Part shown: positions 44,302 to 59,267 of the stretch, one piece after another
Layout of the letters: every line of letters begins with the position of its first letter
Position numbering within the stretch: the stretch's first letter is position 1
Assembly (NCBI RefSeq): GCF_050947335.1
Contig: NW_027473314.1
Location: 1,860,001 to 1,924,000, forward strand
Reading direction: 5' to 3'
DNA length: 64,000 nucleotides
Source: Megachile rotundata
Taxonomy: Eukaryota; Arthropoda; Insecta; Hymenoptera; Megachilidae
Position numbers and translations under genes: made by a program
Notes under the pieces: generated by a model
Told to the model about the DNA's origin: nothing
The model's input: the letters and a program-made list of their open reading frames with translations, nothing else
Databases searched by the model: none

Positions 44302-44932
44302 ACAGTCAGAATCATACAATCACAATCATACAATCACGATCATACAATCACGATCATACAATCACAATCATACCATCACAGTCATACAATTACAATCATA
44401 CAATCACAATCATACAATCATAATCACAAAATCACAATCATACAATCAGAATCATACAATCACAACCATACAATCACTATCATACAATAACAATCATACG
44501 ATCACAATCAAACAATCACAATCATACAATCACAATCAAACAGTCAGAATCATACAATCACGATCATACAATCACGATCATACAATCACGATCATACAAT
44601 CACGATCATACAATCACGATCATACAACCACAATCATACCATCACAGTCATACAATTACAATCATACAATCACAATCATACAATCATAATCACAAAATCA
44701 CAATCATACAATCACAATCATACAATCACAACCATACAATCACAGTCATACAATCACAATCATACAGTCACAATCATACAATCACAATCATACAATCACA
44801 ATCATACAATCACAATCATACAATCACAATCATACAATCACAATCATACAATCACAATCATACAATCACAATCATACAATCACAATCATACAATCACAAT
44901 CATACAATCACAATCATACAATCGCAATCATA

Positions 44933-45079
44933 CAATCGCAATCAAAGAATCACAATCATACGATCACAATCATACAATCACAATCATACAATCACAATCA
45001 TACAATCGCAATCATACAATCACAATCATACAGAAACAATCATACAACCTTAATTATACAACCACAATCATACGATCAC
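44933..45079. repeat. Module A, copy 6
   Basis: Core at 45,048; B follows at 614 bp. Confidence 0.85.
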
Positions 45080-45596
45080 AATCATACAATCACAATCATA
45101 CAATCACAATCATACAATCACAATCATAGAATCACAATCATACAATCACAATCATACAATCACAATCATACAATCACGATCATACAATCACGATCATACA
45201 ATCACGATCATACAATCACAATCATACCATCACAGTCATACAATTACAATCATACAATCACAATCATACAATCATAATCACAAAATCACAATCATACAAT
45301 CACAATCATACAATCACAACCATACAATCACAATCATACAATCACAATCATACAATCACAATCATACAATCACAGTCATACAATCACAATCATACAATCA
45401 CAATCATACAATTACAATCATACATTCACAATCATACAATCACAATCATACAATCACAGTCATACAATCACAATCATACAATCACAGTCATACAATCACA
45501 ATCATACAGTCACAATCATACAATCACAATCATACAATCACACTCATACAATCACAATCATAGAATCACAATCATACAATCACAATCATACAATCA

Positions 45597-45906
45597 CAAT
45601 CAGACAATCACAATCATACAATCGCAATCAAAGAATCACAATCATACAATCACAATCATACAAGGACAATCATACAATCACAATCGTACAGTCACAATCA
45701 TACAATCGCAATCACACAACCACAATCTTACAATCACAATCATACGATCATAACCACACAATCACAATCATACAATCACAGTCATACAATCATAATCATA
45801 CAATCACAATCATAAAATGACAATCATACAATCACAATCATACAGTCACAGTCATACAATCGCAATCACACAATCACAATCTTACAATCACCATCATACG
45901 ATCACA
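45597..45906. repeat. Module B, copy 7
   Basis: Core at 45,662. Private CATAACCACAC replaces CATAATCACAC near 45,750. Confidence 0.88.
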
Positions 45907-46489
45907 ATCATACAATCACAATCATACAATCACAATCGTACAATCACAATCATACAATCACAATCATACAATCACAATCATACCATCACAATCATACAAT
46001 CACCATCATACAATCACAATCATACAATCACAATCATACAATCACAATCATACAATCACAATCATACAATCACAATCATACAATCACAATCATACAATCA
46101 CAATCATACAATCACAATCATACAATCACAATCATACAATCACAATCATACAATCACAATCATACAATCACAATCATACAATCACAATCATACAATCACA
46201 ATCATACAATCGCAATCAAAGAATCACAATCATACGATCACAATCATACAATCACAATCATACAATCACAATCATACAATCACAATCATACAATCACAAT
46301 CATACAATTACTATCATACAATCACAATCATACAATCACAATCATACAATCACAATCATACAATCACAAACATACAGAAACAATCATACAATCACAATCA
46401 TACAATCACAATCATACAATTACTATCATACAATCACAATCATACAATCACAATCATACAATCACAATCATACAATCGCAATCATACAA

Positions 46490-46700
46490 TTGCAATCATA
46501 CAATCACAAACATACAGAAACAATCATACAATCACTATCATACAATCACAATCATACAATCACAATCATACAATCACAATCATACAATCACAATCATACA
46601 ATCACAATCATACAATCCCAATCATACAATCACAATCATACAGTCACAATCATGCAATCACAATCATACAATCTCAATCATACAATCACAATCATACAAT
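46490..46700. repeat. T segment, twin of 32,938
   Basis: TTGCAATC at 46,490 with the same CAATCTCAATC change (46,669) and the same reduced upstream partner (about 46,367) as 32,938. Confidence 0.8.
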
Positions 46701-47298
46701 CACAATCATACAATCACAATCATACAATCACAATCATACAATCACAATCATACAATCACAATCATACAATCACAATCATACAATCACAATCATACAATCA
46801 CAATCATACAATCAAAATCATACAATCACAATCATACAATCACAATCATACAATCACAATCATACAATCACAATCATACAATCACAATCATACAATCACA
46901 ATCATACAATCACAATCATACAATCGCAATCAAAGAATCACAATCATACGATCACAATCATACAATCACAATCATACAATCACAATCATACAATCACGAT
47001 CATACAATCACGATCATACAATCACGATCATACAACCACAATCATACCATCACAGTCATACAATTACAATCATACAATCACAATCATACAATCATAATCA
47101 CAAAATCACAATCATACAATCACAATCATACAATCACAACCATACAATCACAGTCATACAATCACAATCATACAGTCACAATCATACAATCACAATCATA
47201 CAATCACAATCATACAATCACAATCATACAATCACAATCATACAATCACAATCATACAATCACAATCATACAATTACTATCATACAATCACAATCACT

Positions 47299-47540
47299 CA
47301 AACGCAATCATACAATCACAATCTCACAATCACGATCATACAATCACAATCTCATAATCACAATCACACAATCACAATCATACAATCACAATCATACAGT
47401 CATAATCATACAATCGCAATCATGCAATCACAATCATACAATAACAATCATACGATCACAATCATACAATCACAATCATACAATCGCAATCATACAATCA
47501 CAATCATACAATCACAATCATACAATCACAATCAAACGGT
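47299..47540. repeat. CAAACGC/ACGGTC marker pair, copy 4
   Basis: CAAACGC at 47,299 and CAAACGGTCAG at 47,535, 236 bp apart as at 33,747. Confidence 0.82.
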
Positions 47541-48228
47541 CAGAATCATACAATCACAATCATACAATCACGATCATACAATCACGATCATACAATCACG
47601 ATCATACAATCACAATCATACCATCACAGTCATACAATTACAATCATACAATCACAATCATACAATCATAATCACAAAATCACAATCATACAATCACAAT
47701 CATACAATCACAAACATACAATCACTATCATACAATCACAGTCATAAAATCACAATCATACAATCACAGTCATACAATCACAATCATACAATCACAATCA
47801 TACAATCACAATCATACAATCACAGTCATACAATCACAATCATACAATCACAGTCATACAGTCACAATCATACAGTCACAATCATACAATCACAATCATA
47901 CAATCACAATCATACAATCACAATCATACAATCACAATCATACAATCACAATCATACAATCACAATCATACAATCACAATCATACAATCGCAATAAAAGA
48001 ATCACAATCATACAATCACAATCATACAATCACAATCATACAATCACAATCATACAATCACAATCATACAATCACGATCATACAATCACGATCATACAAT
48101 CACGATCATACAATCACGATCATACAATCACAATCATACCATCACAGTCATACAATTACAATCATACAATCACAATCATACAATCATAATCACAAAATCA
48201 CAATCATACAATCACAATCATACAATCA

Positions 48229-48538
48229 CAATCAGACAATCACAATCATACAATCGCAATCAAAGAATCACAATCATACAATCACAATCATACAAGGACA
48301 ATCATACAATCACAATCGTACAGTCACAATCATACAATCGCAATCACACAACCACAATCTTACAATCACAATCATACGATCATAATCACACAATCACAAT
48401 CATACAATCACAATCATACAATCATAATCATACAATCACAATCATAAAATGACAATCATACAATCACAATCATACAGTCACAGTCATACAATCGCAATCA
48501 CACAATCACAATCTTACAATCACCATCATACGATCACA
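48229..48538. repeat. Module B, copy 8 (no A module upstream)
   Basis: Core at 48,294, twin of the copy at 34,677. After it the sequence follows the 22.36-kb pattern (CAATCGTAC, ACCATC, CACCATC and a canonical run) and no longer matches 35.0 kb. Confidence 0.88.
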
Positions 48539-49009
48539 ATCATACAATCACAATCATACAATCACAATCGTACAATCACAATCATACAATCACAATCATA
48601 CAATCACAATCATACCATCACAATCATACAATCACCATCATACAATCACAATCATACAATCACAATCATACAATCACAATCATACAATCACAATCATACA
48701 ATCACAATCATACAATCACAATCATACAATCACAATCATACAATCACAATCATACAATCACAATCATACAATCACAATCATACAATCACAATCATACAAT
48801 CACAATCATACAATCACAATCATACAATCACAATCATACAATCGCAATCAAAGAATCACAATCATACGATCACAATCATACAATCACAATCATACAATCA
48901 CAATCATACAATCACAATCATACAATCACAATCATACAATTACTATCATACAATCACAATCATACAATCACAATCATACAATCACAATCATACAATCGCA
49001 ATCATACAA

Positions 49010-49330
49010 TTGCAATCATACAATCACAAACATACAGAAACAATCATACAATCACTATCATACAATCACAATCATACAATCACAATCATACAATTACTAT
49101 CATACAATCACAATCATACAATCACAATCATACAATCACAATCATACAATCACAATCATACAATCGCAATCATACAATTGCAATCATACAATCACAAACA
49201 TACAGAAACAATCATACAATCACTATCATACAATCACAATCATACAATCACAATCATACAATCACAATCATACAATCACAATCATACAATCCCAATCATA
49301 CAATCACAATCATACAGTCACAATCATGCA
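49010..49330. repeat. T doublet variant (168-bp spacing)
   Basis: TTGCAATC segments at 49,010 and 49,178, 12 units apart, one unit more than the usual 154 bp. The usual CCC, CAGTCAC and CATGC (49,326) follow. Confidence 0.82.
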
Positions 49331-49659
49331 ATCACAATCATACAATCACAATCATACAATCACAATCATACAATCACAATCATACAATCACAATCATACA
49401 ATCACAATCATACAATCACAATCATACAATCACAATCATACAATCACAATCATACAATCACAATCATACAATCACAATCATACAATCACAATCATACAAT
49501 CACAATCATACAATCAAAATCATACAATCACAATAATACAATCACAATCATACAATCACAATCATACAATCACAATCATACAATCACAATCATACAATCA
49601 CAATCATACAATCACAATCATACAATCACAATCATACAATCACAATCATACAATCACAA

Positions 49660-50470
49660 TCATACAATCGCAATCAAAGAATCACAATCATACGATCACA
49701 ATCATACAATCACAATCATACAATCACAATCATACAATCGCAATCATACAATCACAATCATACAATTACTATCATACAATCACAATCACTCAAACGCAAT
49801 CATACAATCACAATCTCACAATCACGATCATACAATCACAATCTCATAATCACAATCACACAATCACAGTCATACAATCACAATCATACAGTCATAATCA
49901 TACAATCGCAATCATGCAATCACAATCATACAATAACAATCATACGATCACACTCGTACAATCACAATCATACAATCGCAATCATACAATCACAATCATA
50001 CAATGACAATCAAACGGTCAGAATCATACAATCACAATCATACAATCACGATCATACAATCACGATCATACAATCACGATCATACAATCACAATCATACC
50101 ATCACAGTCATACAATTACAATCATACAATCACAATCATACAATCATAATCACAAAATCACAATCATACAATCACAATCATACAATCACAACCATACAAT
50201 CACTATCATACAATCACAGTCATACAATCACAATCATACAATCACAGTCATACAATCACAATCATACAATCACAATCATACAATCACAATCATACAATCA
50301 CAGTCATACAATCACAATCATACAATCACAGTCATACAGTCACAATCATACAGTCACAATCATACAATCACAATCATACAATCACAATCATACAATCACA
50401 ATCATACAATCACAATCATACAATCACAATCATACAATCACAATCATACAATCACAATCATAGAATCACA
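49660..50470. repeat. CAAACGC/ACGGTC-marked block, copy 5
   Basis: CAAACGC at 49,791 and CAAACGGTCAG at 50,013 (222 bp), matching 20.39 kb at an offset of 29,400 bp and 23.12 kb at 26,670 bp. Private changes are CACACTCGTAC (about 49,950) and CAATGACAATC (about 50,002). Confidence 0.85.
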
Positions 50471-50768
50471 ATCATACAATCACAATCATACAATCGCAAT
50501 AAAAGAATCACAATCATACAATCACAATCATACAATCACAATCATACAATCACAATCATACAATCACAATCATACAATCACAATCATACAATCACAATCT
50601 CACAATCACGATCATACAATCACAATCTCATAATCACAATCACACAATCACAATCATACAATCACAATCATACAGTCATAATCATACAATCGCAATCATG
50701 CAATCACAATCATACAATAACAATCATACGATCACAATCATACAATCACAATCATACAATCACAATCA

Positions 50769-51589
50769 AACAGTGACAATCATACAGTCAGAATCATACA
50801 ATCACAATCATACAATCACAATCATACTATCACGATCATAGAATCACAATCATAGAATCACAATCATACAATCACAATCATACAATCACAATCATACAAT
50901 CACAATCATACAATCACAATCATACAATCACAATCATACAATCACAGTCATACAATCACAATCATACAGTCACAATCATACAATCACAATCATACAATCA
51001 CAATCATAAAATCACAATCATACAATAACAATCATACGATCACAATCATACAATCACAATCATACAATCACAATCAAACAGTCAGAATCATACAATCACG
51101 ATCATACAATCACGATCATACAATCACGATCATACAATCACGATCATACAATCACGATCATACAACCACAATCATACCATCACAGTCATACAATTACAAT
51201 CATACAATCACAATCATACAATCATAATCACAAAATCACAATCATACAATCACAATCATACAATCACAACCATACAATCACAGTCATACAATCACAATCA
51301 TACAGTCACAATCATACAATCACAATCATACAATCACAATCATACAATCACAATCATACAATCACAATCATACAATCACAATCATACAATCACAATCATA
51401 CAATCACAATCATACAATCGCAATCATACAATCGCAATCATACAATCGCAATCAAAGAATCACAATCATACGATCACAATCATACAATCACAATCATACA
51501 ATCACAATCATACAATCGCAATCATACAATCACAATCATACAGAAACAATCATACAACCTTAATTATACAACCACAATTATACGATCAC
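50769..51589. repeat. CAGTGAC-marked block with module A, copy 2
   Basis: CAAACAGTGACAATC at 50,769, CAAACAGTCAG at 51,077 (308 bp), five CACGATC units (51,097-51,160) and module A core at 51,558. It is 28 bp (two units) shorter than 24,085-24,933, accounted for by the CACGATC count. Confidence 0.88.
51443..51589. repeat. Module A, copy 7 (no B module downstream)
   Basis: Core at 51,558, ATTATACGATC lineage. It is the only A module not followed by B: at about 51.95 kb the sequence switches to TTACTATC and a T segment. Confidence 0.85.
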
Positions 51590-52019
51590 AATCATACAAT
51601 CACAATCATACAATCACAATCATACAATCACAATCATACAATCACAATCATAGAATCACAATCATACAATCACAATCATACAATCACAATCATACAATCA
51701 CGATCATACAATCACGATCATACAATCACGATCATACAATCACAATCATACCATCACAGTCATACAATTACAATCATACAATCACAATCATACAATCATA
51801 ATCACAAAATCACAATCATACAATCACAATCATACAATCACAACCATACAATCACAATCATACAATCACAATCATACAATCACAATCATACAATCACAGT
51901 CATACAATCACAATCATACAATCACAATCATACAATCACAATCATACAATTACTATCATACAATCACAATCATACAATCACAATCATACAATCACAATCA
52001 TACAATCGCAATCATACAA

Positions 52020-52240
52020 TTGCAATCATACAATCACAATCATACAATCACAATCATACAATTACTATCATACAATCACAATCATACAATCACAATCATA
52101 CAATCACAATCATACAATCGCAATCATACAATTGCAATCATACAATCACAAACATACAGAAACAATCATACAATCACTATCATACAATCACAATCATACA
52201 ATCACAATCATACAATTACTATCATACAATCACAATCAAA
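52020..52240. repeat. T doublet, shortened (112-bp spacing)
   Basis: TTGCAATC at 52,020 and 52,132 (8 units). The first lacks the CAAACATAC/CAGAAAC units. The second runs directly from TTACTATC into CAAACGGTCAG (52,239), a junction not seen elsewhere, suggesting a deletion or exchange between a T segment and an ACGGTC block. Confidence 0.8.
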
Positions 52241-53008
52241 CGGTCAGAATCATACAATCACAATCATACAATCACGATCATACAATCACGATCATACAAT
52301 CACGATCATACAATCACAATCATACCATCACAGTCATACAATTACAATCATACAATCACAATCATACAATCATAATCACAAAATCACAATCATACAATCA
52401 CAATCATACAATCACAACCATACAATCACTATCATACAATCACAGTCATACAATCACAATCATACAATCACAGTCATACAATCACAATCATACAATCACA
52501 ATCATACAATCACAATCATACAATCACAGTCATACAATCACAATCATACAATCACAGTCATACAGTCACAATCATACAGTCACAATCATACAATCACAAT
52601 CATACAATCACAATCATACAATCACAATCATACAATCACAATCATACAATCACAATCATACAATCACAATCATAGAATCACAATCATACAATCACAATCA
52701 TACAATCGCAATAAAAGAATCACAATCATACAATCACAATCATACAATCACAATCATACAATCACAATCATACAATCACAATCATACAATCACAATCATA
52801 CAATCACAATCATACAATCACAATCATACAATCACAATCTCACAATCACGATCATACAATCACAATCTCATAATCACAATCACACAATCACAATCATACA
52901 ATCACAATCATACAGTCATAATCATACAATCGCAATCATGCAATCACAATCATACAATAACAATCATACGATCACAATCATACAATCACAATCATACAAT
53001 CACAATCA

Positions 53009-53619
53009 AACAGTGACAATCATACAGTCAGAATCATACAATCACAATCATACAATCACAATCATACTATCACGATCATAGAATCACAATCATAGAATCA
53101 CAATCATACAATCACAATCATACAATCACAATCATACAATCACAATCATACAATCACAATCATACAATCACAATCATACAATCACAGTCATACAATCACA
53201 ATCATACAGTCACAATCATACAATCACAATCATACAATCACAATCATAAAATCACAATCATACAATAACAATCATACGATCACAATCATACAATCACAAT
53301 CATACAATCACAATCAAACAGTCAGAATCATACAATCACGATCATACAATCACGATCATACAATCACGATCATACAATCACGATCATACAATCACGATCA
53401 TACAATCACGATCATACAACCACAATCATACCATCACAGTCATACAATTACAATCATACAATCGCAATCATACATTCGCAATCAAAGAATCACAATCATA
53501 CGATCACAATCATACAATCACAATCATACAATCACAATCATACAATCGCAATCATACAATCACAATCATACAGAAACAATCATACAACCTTAATTATACA
53601 ACCACAATTATACGATCAC
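53009..53619. repeat. CAGTGAC-marked block with module A, copy 3 (shortened)
   Basis: CAAACAGTGACAATC at 53,009, CAAACAGTCAG at 53,317 (again 308 bp), six CACGATC units (53,337-53,413). ACCATCACAGTC and an early jump into module A follow (core 53,588). It is 210 bp (15 units) shorter than copy 2; the TAATCACAAAATC stretch is missing before module A. Confidence 0.85.
53473..53619. repeat. Module A, copy 8
   Basis: Core at 53,588. Its first unit reads CATTCGCAATCAAAG, a private change at the apparent deletion junction. B follows at 516 bp. Confidence 0.82.
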
Positions 53620-54038
53620 AATCATACAATCACAATCATACAATCACAATCATACAATCACAATCATACAATCACAATCATAGAATCACAATCATACAAT
53701 CACAATCATACAATCACAATCATACAATCACGATCATACAATCACGATCATACAATCACGATCATACAATCACAATCATACCATCACAGTCATACAATTA
53801 CAATCATACAATCACAATCATACAATCATAATCACAAAATCACAATCATACAATCACAATCATACAATCACAACCATACAATCACAATCATACAATCACA
53901 ATCATACAATCACAATCATACAATCACAGTCATACAATCACAATCATACAGTCACAATCATACAATCACAATCATACAATCACAATCATACAATCACAAT
54001 CATAGAATCACAATCATACAATCACAATCATACAATCA

Positions 54039-54348
54039 CAATCAGACAATCACAATCATACAATCGCAATCAAAGAATCACAATCATACAATCACAATCA
54101 TACAAGGACAATCATACAATCACAATCGTACAGTCACAATCATACAATCGCAATCACACAACCACAATCTTACAATCACAATCATACGATCATAATCACA
54201 CAATCACAATCATACAATCACAATCATACAATCATAATCATACAATCACAATCATAAAATGACAATCATACAATCACAATCATACAGTCACAGTCATACA
54301 ATCGCAATCACACAATCACAATCTTACAATCCCCATCATACGATCACA
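54039..54348. repeat. Module B, copy 9
   Basis: Core at 54,104. CAATCCCCATC ending, as at 25,465, and the same TAATCATAC units after it. Confidence 0.88.
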
Positions 54349-54749
54349 ATCATACAATCACAATCATACAATCACAATCATACAATCATAATCATACAAT
54401 CACAATCATACAATCACAATCATACCATCACAATCATACAATCACCATCATACAATCACAATCATACAATCACAATCATACAATCATAATCATACAATCA
54501 CAATCATACAATCACAATCATACAATCACAATCATACAATCACAATCATACAATCACAATCATACAATCACAATCATACAATCGCAATCAAAGAATCACA
54601 ATCATACGATCACAATCATACAATCACAATCATACAATCACAATCATACAATCACAATCATACAATCACAATCATACAATTACTATCATACAATCACAAT
54701 CATACAATCACAATCATACAATCACAATCATACAATCGCAATCATACAA

Positions 54750-54960
54750 TTGCAATCATACAATCACAAACATACAGAAACAATCATACAATCACTATCA
54801 TACAATCACAATCATACAATCACAATCATACAATTACTATCATACAATCACAATCATACAATCACAATCATACAATCACAATCATACAATCGCAATCATA
54901 CAATTGCAATCATACAATCACAAACATACAGAAACAATCATACAATCACTATCATACAAT
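54750..54960. repeat. T doublet 3
   Basis: Segments at 54,750 and 54,904 (154 bp). The following block has CAAACATACAGTCAC (55,047) and CATTCAC (55,110). Confidence 0.85.
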
Positions 54961-57753
54961 CACAATCATACAATCACAATCATACAATCACAATCATACA
55001 ATCACAATCATACAATCACAATCATACAATCCCAATCATACAATCACAAACATACAGTCACAATCATGCAATCACAATCATACAATCACAATCATACAAT
55101 CACAATCATACATTCACAATCATACAATCACAGTCATACAATCACAATCATACAATCACAATCATACAATCACAATCATACAATCACAATCATACAATCA
55201 CAATCATACAATCACAATCATACAATCACAATCATACAATCAAAATCATACAATCACAATCATACAATCACAACCATACAATCACTATCATACAATCACA
55301 GTCATACAATCACAATCATACAATCACAGTCATACAATCACAATCATACAATCACAATCATACAATCACAATCATACAATCACAGTCATACAATCACAGT
55401 CATACAATCACAGTCATACAATCACAATCATACAGTCACAATCATACAATCACAATCATACAATCACAATCATACAATCACAATCATACAATAACAATCA
55501 TACAATCACAATCATAGAATCACAATCATAGAATCACAATCATACAATCACAATCATACAGTCATAATCATACAATCGCAATCATGCAATCACAATCATA
55601 CAATAACAATCATACGATCACAATCATACAATCACAATCATACAATCACAATCAAACAGTCAGAATCATACAATCACAATCATACAATCACGATCATACA
55701 ATCACGATCATACAATCACGATCATACAATCACAATAATACAATCACAATCATACAATCACAATCATACAATCACAATCATACAATCACAATCATACAGT
55801 CACAATCTCACAATCACAATCATACAATCACAATCATACAATCATAATCATACAATCGCAATCATGCAATCACAATCATACAGAAACAATCATACAATCA
55901 CTATCATACAATCACAATCATACAATCACAATCATACCATCACAATCTTACAATCACAATCATGCAATCACAATCATACAATCACAATCATACAATCACA
56001 ATAATACAATCACAATCATACAATCACAATCATAGAATCACAATCATAGAATCACAATCATACAATCACAATCATACAATCACAATCATACAGAAACAAT
56101 CATACAATCACTATCATACAATCACAATCATACAATCACAATCATACCATCACAATCTTACAATCACAATCATGCAATCACAATCATACAATCACAATCA
56201 TACAATCACAATAATACAATCACAATCTTACAATCACAATCATACAATCACAATCATACAATCACAATCATACAACCGCAATCAAAGAATCACAATCATA
56301 CGATCACAATCATACAATCACAATCATACAATCACAATCATACAATCGCAATCATACAATCACAATCATACAATTACTATCATACAATCACAATCACTCA
56401 ATCGCAAACATACAATCACAATCTCACAATCACGATCATACAATCACAATCTCATAATCACAATCACACAATCACAATCATACAATCACAATCATACAGT
56501 CATAATCATACAATCGCAATCATGCAATCACAATCATACAATAACAATCATACGATCACAATCATACAATCACAATCATACAATCACAATCAAACAGTCA
56601 GAATCATACAATCACAATCATACAATCACGATCATACAATCACGATCATACAATCACGATCATACAATCACGATCATACAATCACAATCATACCATCACA
56701 GTCATACAATTACAATCATACAATCACAATCATACAATCATAATCACAAAATCACAATCATACAATCAGAATCATACAATCACAACCATACAATCACTAT
56801 CATACAATCACAGTCATACAATCACAATCATACAATCACAGTCATACAATCACAATCATACAATCACAATCATACAATCACAATCATACAATCTCAGTCA
56901 TACAATCACAATCATACAATCACAGTCATACAATCACAATCATACAGTCACAATCATACAATCACAATCATACAATCACAATCATAGAATCACAATCATA
57001 GAATCACAATCATACAATCACAATCATACAATCACAATCATACAATCACAATCATACAATCACAATCATACAATCACAATCAAACAGTCAGAATCATACA
57101 ATCACAATCATACAATCACGATCATACAATCACGATCATACAATCACGATCATACAATCACAATCATACCATCACAGTCATACAATTACAATCATACAAT
57201 CACAATCATACAATCATAATCACAAAATCACAATCATACAATCACAATCATACAATCACAACCATACAATCACTATCATACAATCAGAGTCATACAATCA
57301 CAATCATACAATCACAGTCATACAATCACAATCATACAATCACAATCATACAATCACAATCATACAATCACAGTCATACAATCACAATCATACAAACACA
57401 GTCATACAATCACAATCATACAGTCACAATCATACAATCACAATCATACAATCGCAATCAAAGAATCACAATCATACGATCACAATCATACAATCACAAT
57501 CATACAATCACAATCATACAATCACAATCATACAATTACTATCATACAATCACAATCATACAATCACAATCATACAATCACAATCATACAATCGCAATCA
57601 TACAATTGCAATCATACAATCACAAACATACAGAAACAATCATACAATCACTATCATACAATCACAATCGTACAATCACAATCATACAATCAAAATCATA
57701 CAATCACAATCATACAATCCCAATCATACAATCACAATCATACAGTCACAATC

Positions 57754-58371
57754 ATGCAATCACAATCATACAATCACAATCATACAATCACAATCATACA
57801 ATCACAATCATACAATCACAATCATACAATCACAATCATACAATCACAATCATACAATCACAATCATACAATCACAATCATACAATCACAATCATACAAT
57901 CAAAATCATACAATCACAATCATACAATCACAATCATACAATCACAATCATACAATCACAATCATACAATCACAATCATACAATCACAATCATACAATCA
58001 CAATCATACAATCGCAATCAAAGAATCACAATCATACGATCACAATCATACAATCACAATCATACAATCACAATCATACAATCGCAATCATACAATCAAA
58101 ATCATACAATTACTATCATACAATCACAATCACTCAATCGCAATCATACAATCACAATCTCACAATCACGATCATACAATCACAATCTCATAATCACAGT
58201 CACACAATCACAATCATACAATCACAATCATACAGTCATAATCATACAATCGCAATCATGCAATCACAATCATACAATAACAATCATACGATCACAATCA
58301 TACAATCACAATCATACAATCACAATCATACAATCACAATCATACAATCACAATCATACAATCACAATCAA
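57754..58371. repeat. Module D, copy 4
   Basis: 617 bp from CATGC to CAAACAGTCAG. The extra CACGATC seen in the other three copies after AATAACAATC is canonical here. Its T segment lies upstream at 57,606. Confidence 0.8.
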
Positions 58372-58831
58372 ACAGTCAGAATCATACAATCACAATCATA
58401 CAATCACGATCATACAATCACGATCATACAATCACGATCATACAATCACAATCATACCATCACAGTCATACAATTACAATCATACAATCACAATCATACA
58501 ATCATAATCACAAAATCACAATCATACAATCACAATCATACAATCACAACCATACAATCACTATCATACAATAACAATCATACGATCACAATCAAACAAT
58601 CACAGTCATACAATCACAATCATACAAACACAGTCATACAATCACAATCATACAGTCACAATCATACAATCACAATCTCACAATCACAATCATACAATCA
58701 CAATCATACAATCATAATCATACAATCGCAATCATGCAATCACAATCATACAGAAACAATCATACAATCACTATCATACAATCACAATCATACAATCACA
58801 ATCATACCATCACAATCTTACAATCACAATC

Positions 58832-59267
58832 ATGCAATCACAATCATACAATCACAATCATACAATCACAATAATACAATCACAATCATACAATCACAAT
58901 CTTACAATCACAATCATACAATCAAAATCATACAATCACAATCATACAACCGCAATCAAAGAATCACAATCATACGATCACAATCATACAATCACAATCA
59001 TACCATCACAATCATACAATCGCAATCATACAATCACAATCATACAATTACTATCATACAATCACAATCACTCAATCGCAATCATACAATCACAATCTCA
59101 CAATCACGATCATACAATCACAATCTCATAATCACAATCACACAATCACAATCATACAATCACAATCATACAGTCATAATCATACAATCGCAATCATGCA
59201 ATCACAATCATACAATAACAATCATACGATCACAATCATACAATCACAATCATACAATCACAATCAA
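58832..59267. repeat. Module E, copy 7
   Basis: 435 bp. Has CAATCAAAATC and CATACCATC like 30,314 but keeps CACGATCATAC, so it resembles the state before the CACGACAATAC change. It is followed at 238 bp by a second CAAACAGTCAG (59,505). Confidence 0.85.

Larger units (their letters stand above)
43698..48538. repeat. 4.84-kb block, copy 2 (offset 13,552)
   Basis: Second copy of 30,146-34,986, in the same register throughout. Differences seen: CGATCATAACCACAC (about 45,752), no ATAGAATC near 47,970, and four CACGATC (48,073-48,115) where copy 1 has three, through substitution and not a length change. Confidence 0.88.
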
